Assembly (NCBI GenBank): GCA_016844625.1
Contig: JAERMN010000261.1
Coordinates: 1-5,425, forward strand
Origin: Deltaproteobacteria bacterium
GTDB lineage: Bacteria; Desulfobacterota; Binatia; UBA9968
Direction of reading: 5' to 3'
Length of the DNA stretch: 5,425 nucleotides
The notes below the pieces were generated by a model. The model had not been told where the DNA came from, made no database searches, and saw only the letters and a list, made by a program, of their open reading frames with translations. Both the position numbers and the translations under genes were made by a program. Shown here one piece after another: positions 5,419 through 5,425 of this stretch (position 1 is its first letter; each line of letters begins with the position of its first letter).

Positions 5419-5425
5419 CCCGTAT

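Overview
The window reads as a piece of a moderately GC-rich (coding regions roughly 60% by eye) free-living bacterial genome. It has few genes, long intergenic spacers full of short palindromic repeats, an iron-type ABC importer permease, a lone periplasmic binding protein, a nitroreductase and a type II toxin-antitoxin pair. The binding protein opens with an 'LPAKER..RLEEGAKKEGSLVIYS' N-terminus, and the spacers carry 'CACGAAG' and 'ATCCGAAGCACGAAATCCGAA' repeats. From memory, both are common in uncultured soil and sediment lineages of the Deltaproteobacteria / Tectomicrobia / Binatota / Rokubacteria kind. The lineage call is an inference, not proven by this sequence.

Layout, left to right. 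At 32-70 a strong rho-independent terminator closes an unseen plus-strand gene. At 108-1817 lies a plus-strand two-domain ABC permease of the Fe(3+)/FbpB type. At 1818-1968 is a convergent spacer with an orphan Shine-Dalgarno-like sequence, a palindromic repeat (1833-1914) and a small hairpin. At 1969-3072 (minus) is a secreted solute-binding protein, with its own promoter and ribosome binding site just upstream. At 3148-3322 is a degenerate inverted-repeat element. At 3322-4041 (minus) is a nitroreductase-family flavoprotein whose ATG overlaps the TGA of a 30-codon coding remnant (4038-4130). At 4131-4356 is a second inverted-repeat element with perfect 24-bp ends, followed by a nested small-repeat patch to about 4416. 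At 4529-5321 (minus) is an overlapping Phd/YefM-type antitoxin and VapC/PIN toxin operon with a good promoter. A second promoter at 5389-5418 points right, out of the window.

How the genes relate: the permease and binding protein are plausible parts of the same class of importer. However, they are convergently transcribed, no ATPase is present, and a terminator separates the permease from what lies upstream, so a single functional transporter operon cannot be claimed. The toxin-antitoxin pair is self-contained and visibly lower in GC than the nitroreductase, which fits an acquired module. I see no wholly new multi-gene system. The most interesting material is non-coding: inverted-repeat elements that abut gene ends exactly, one apparently truncating a gene that was translationally coupled to the nitroreductase.
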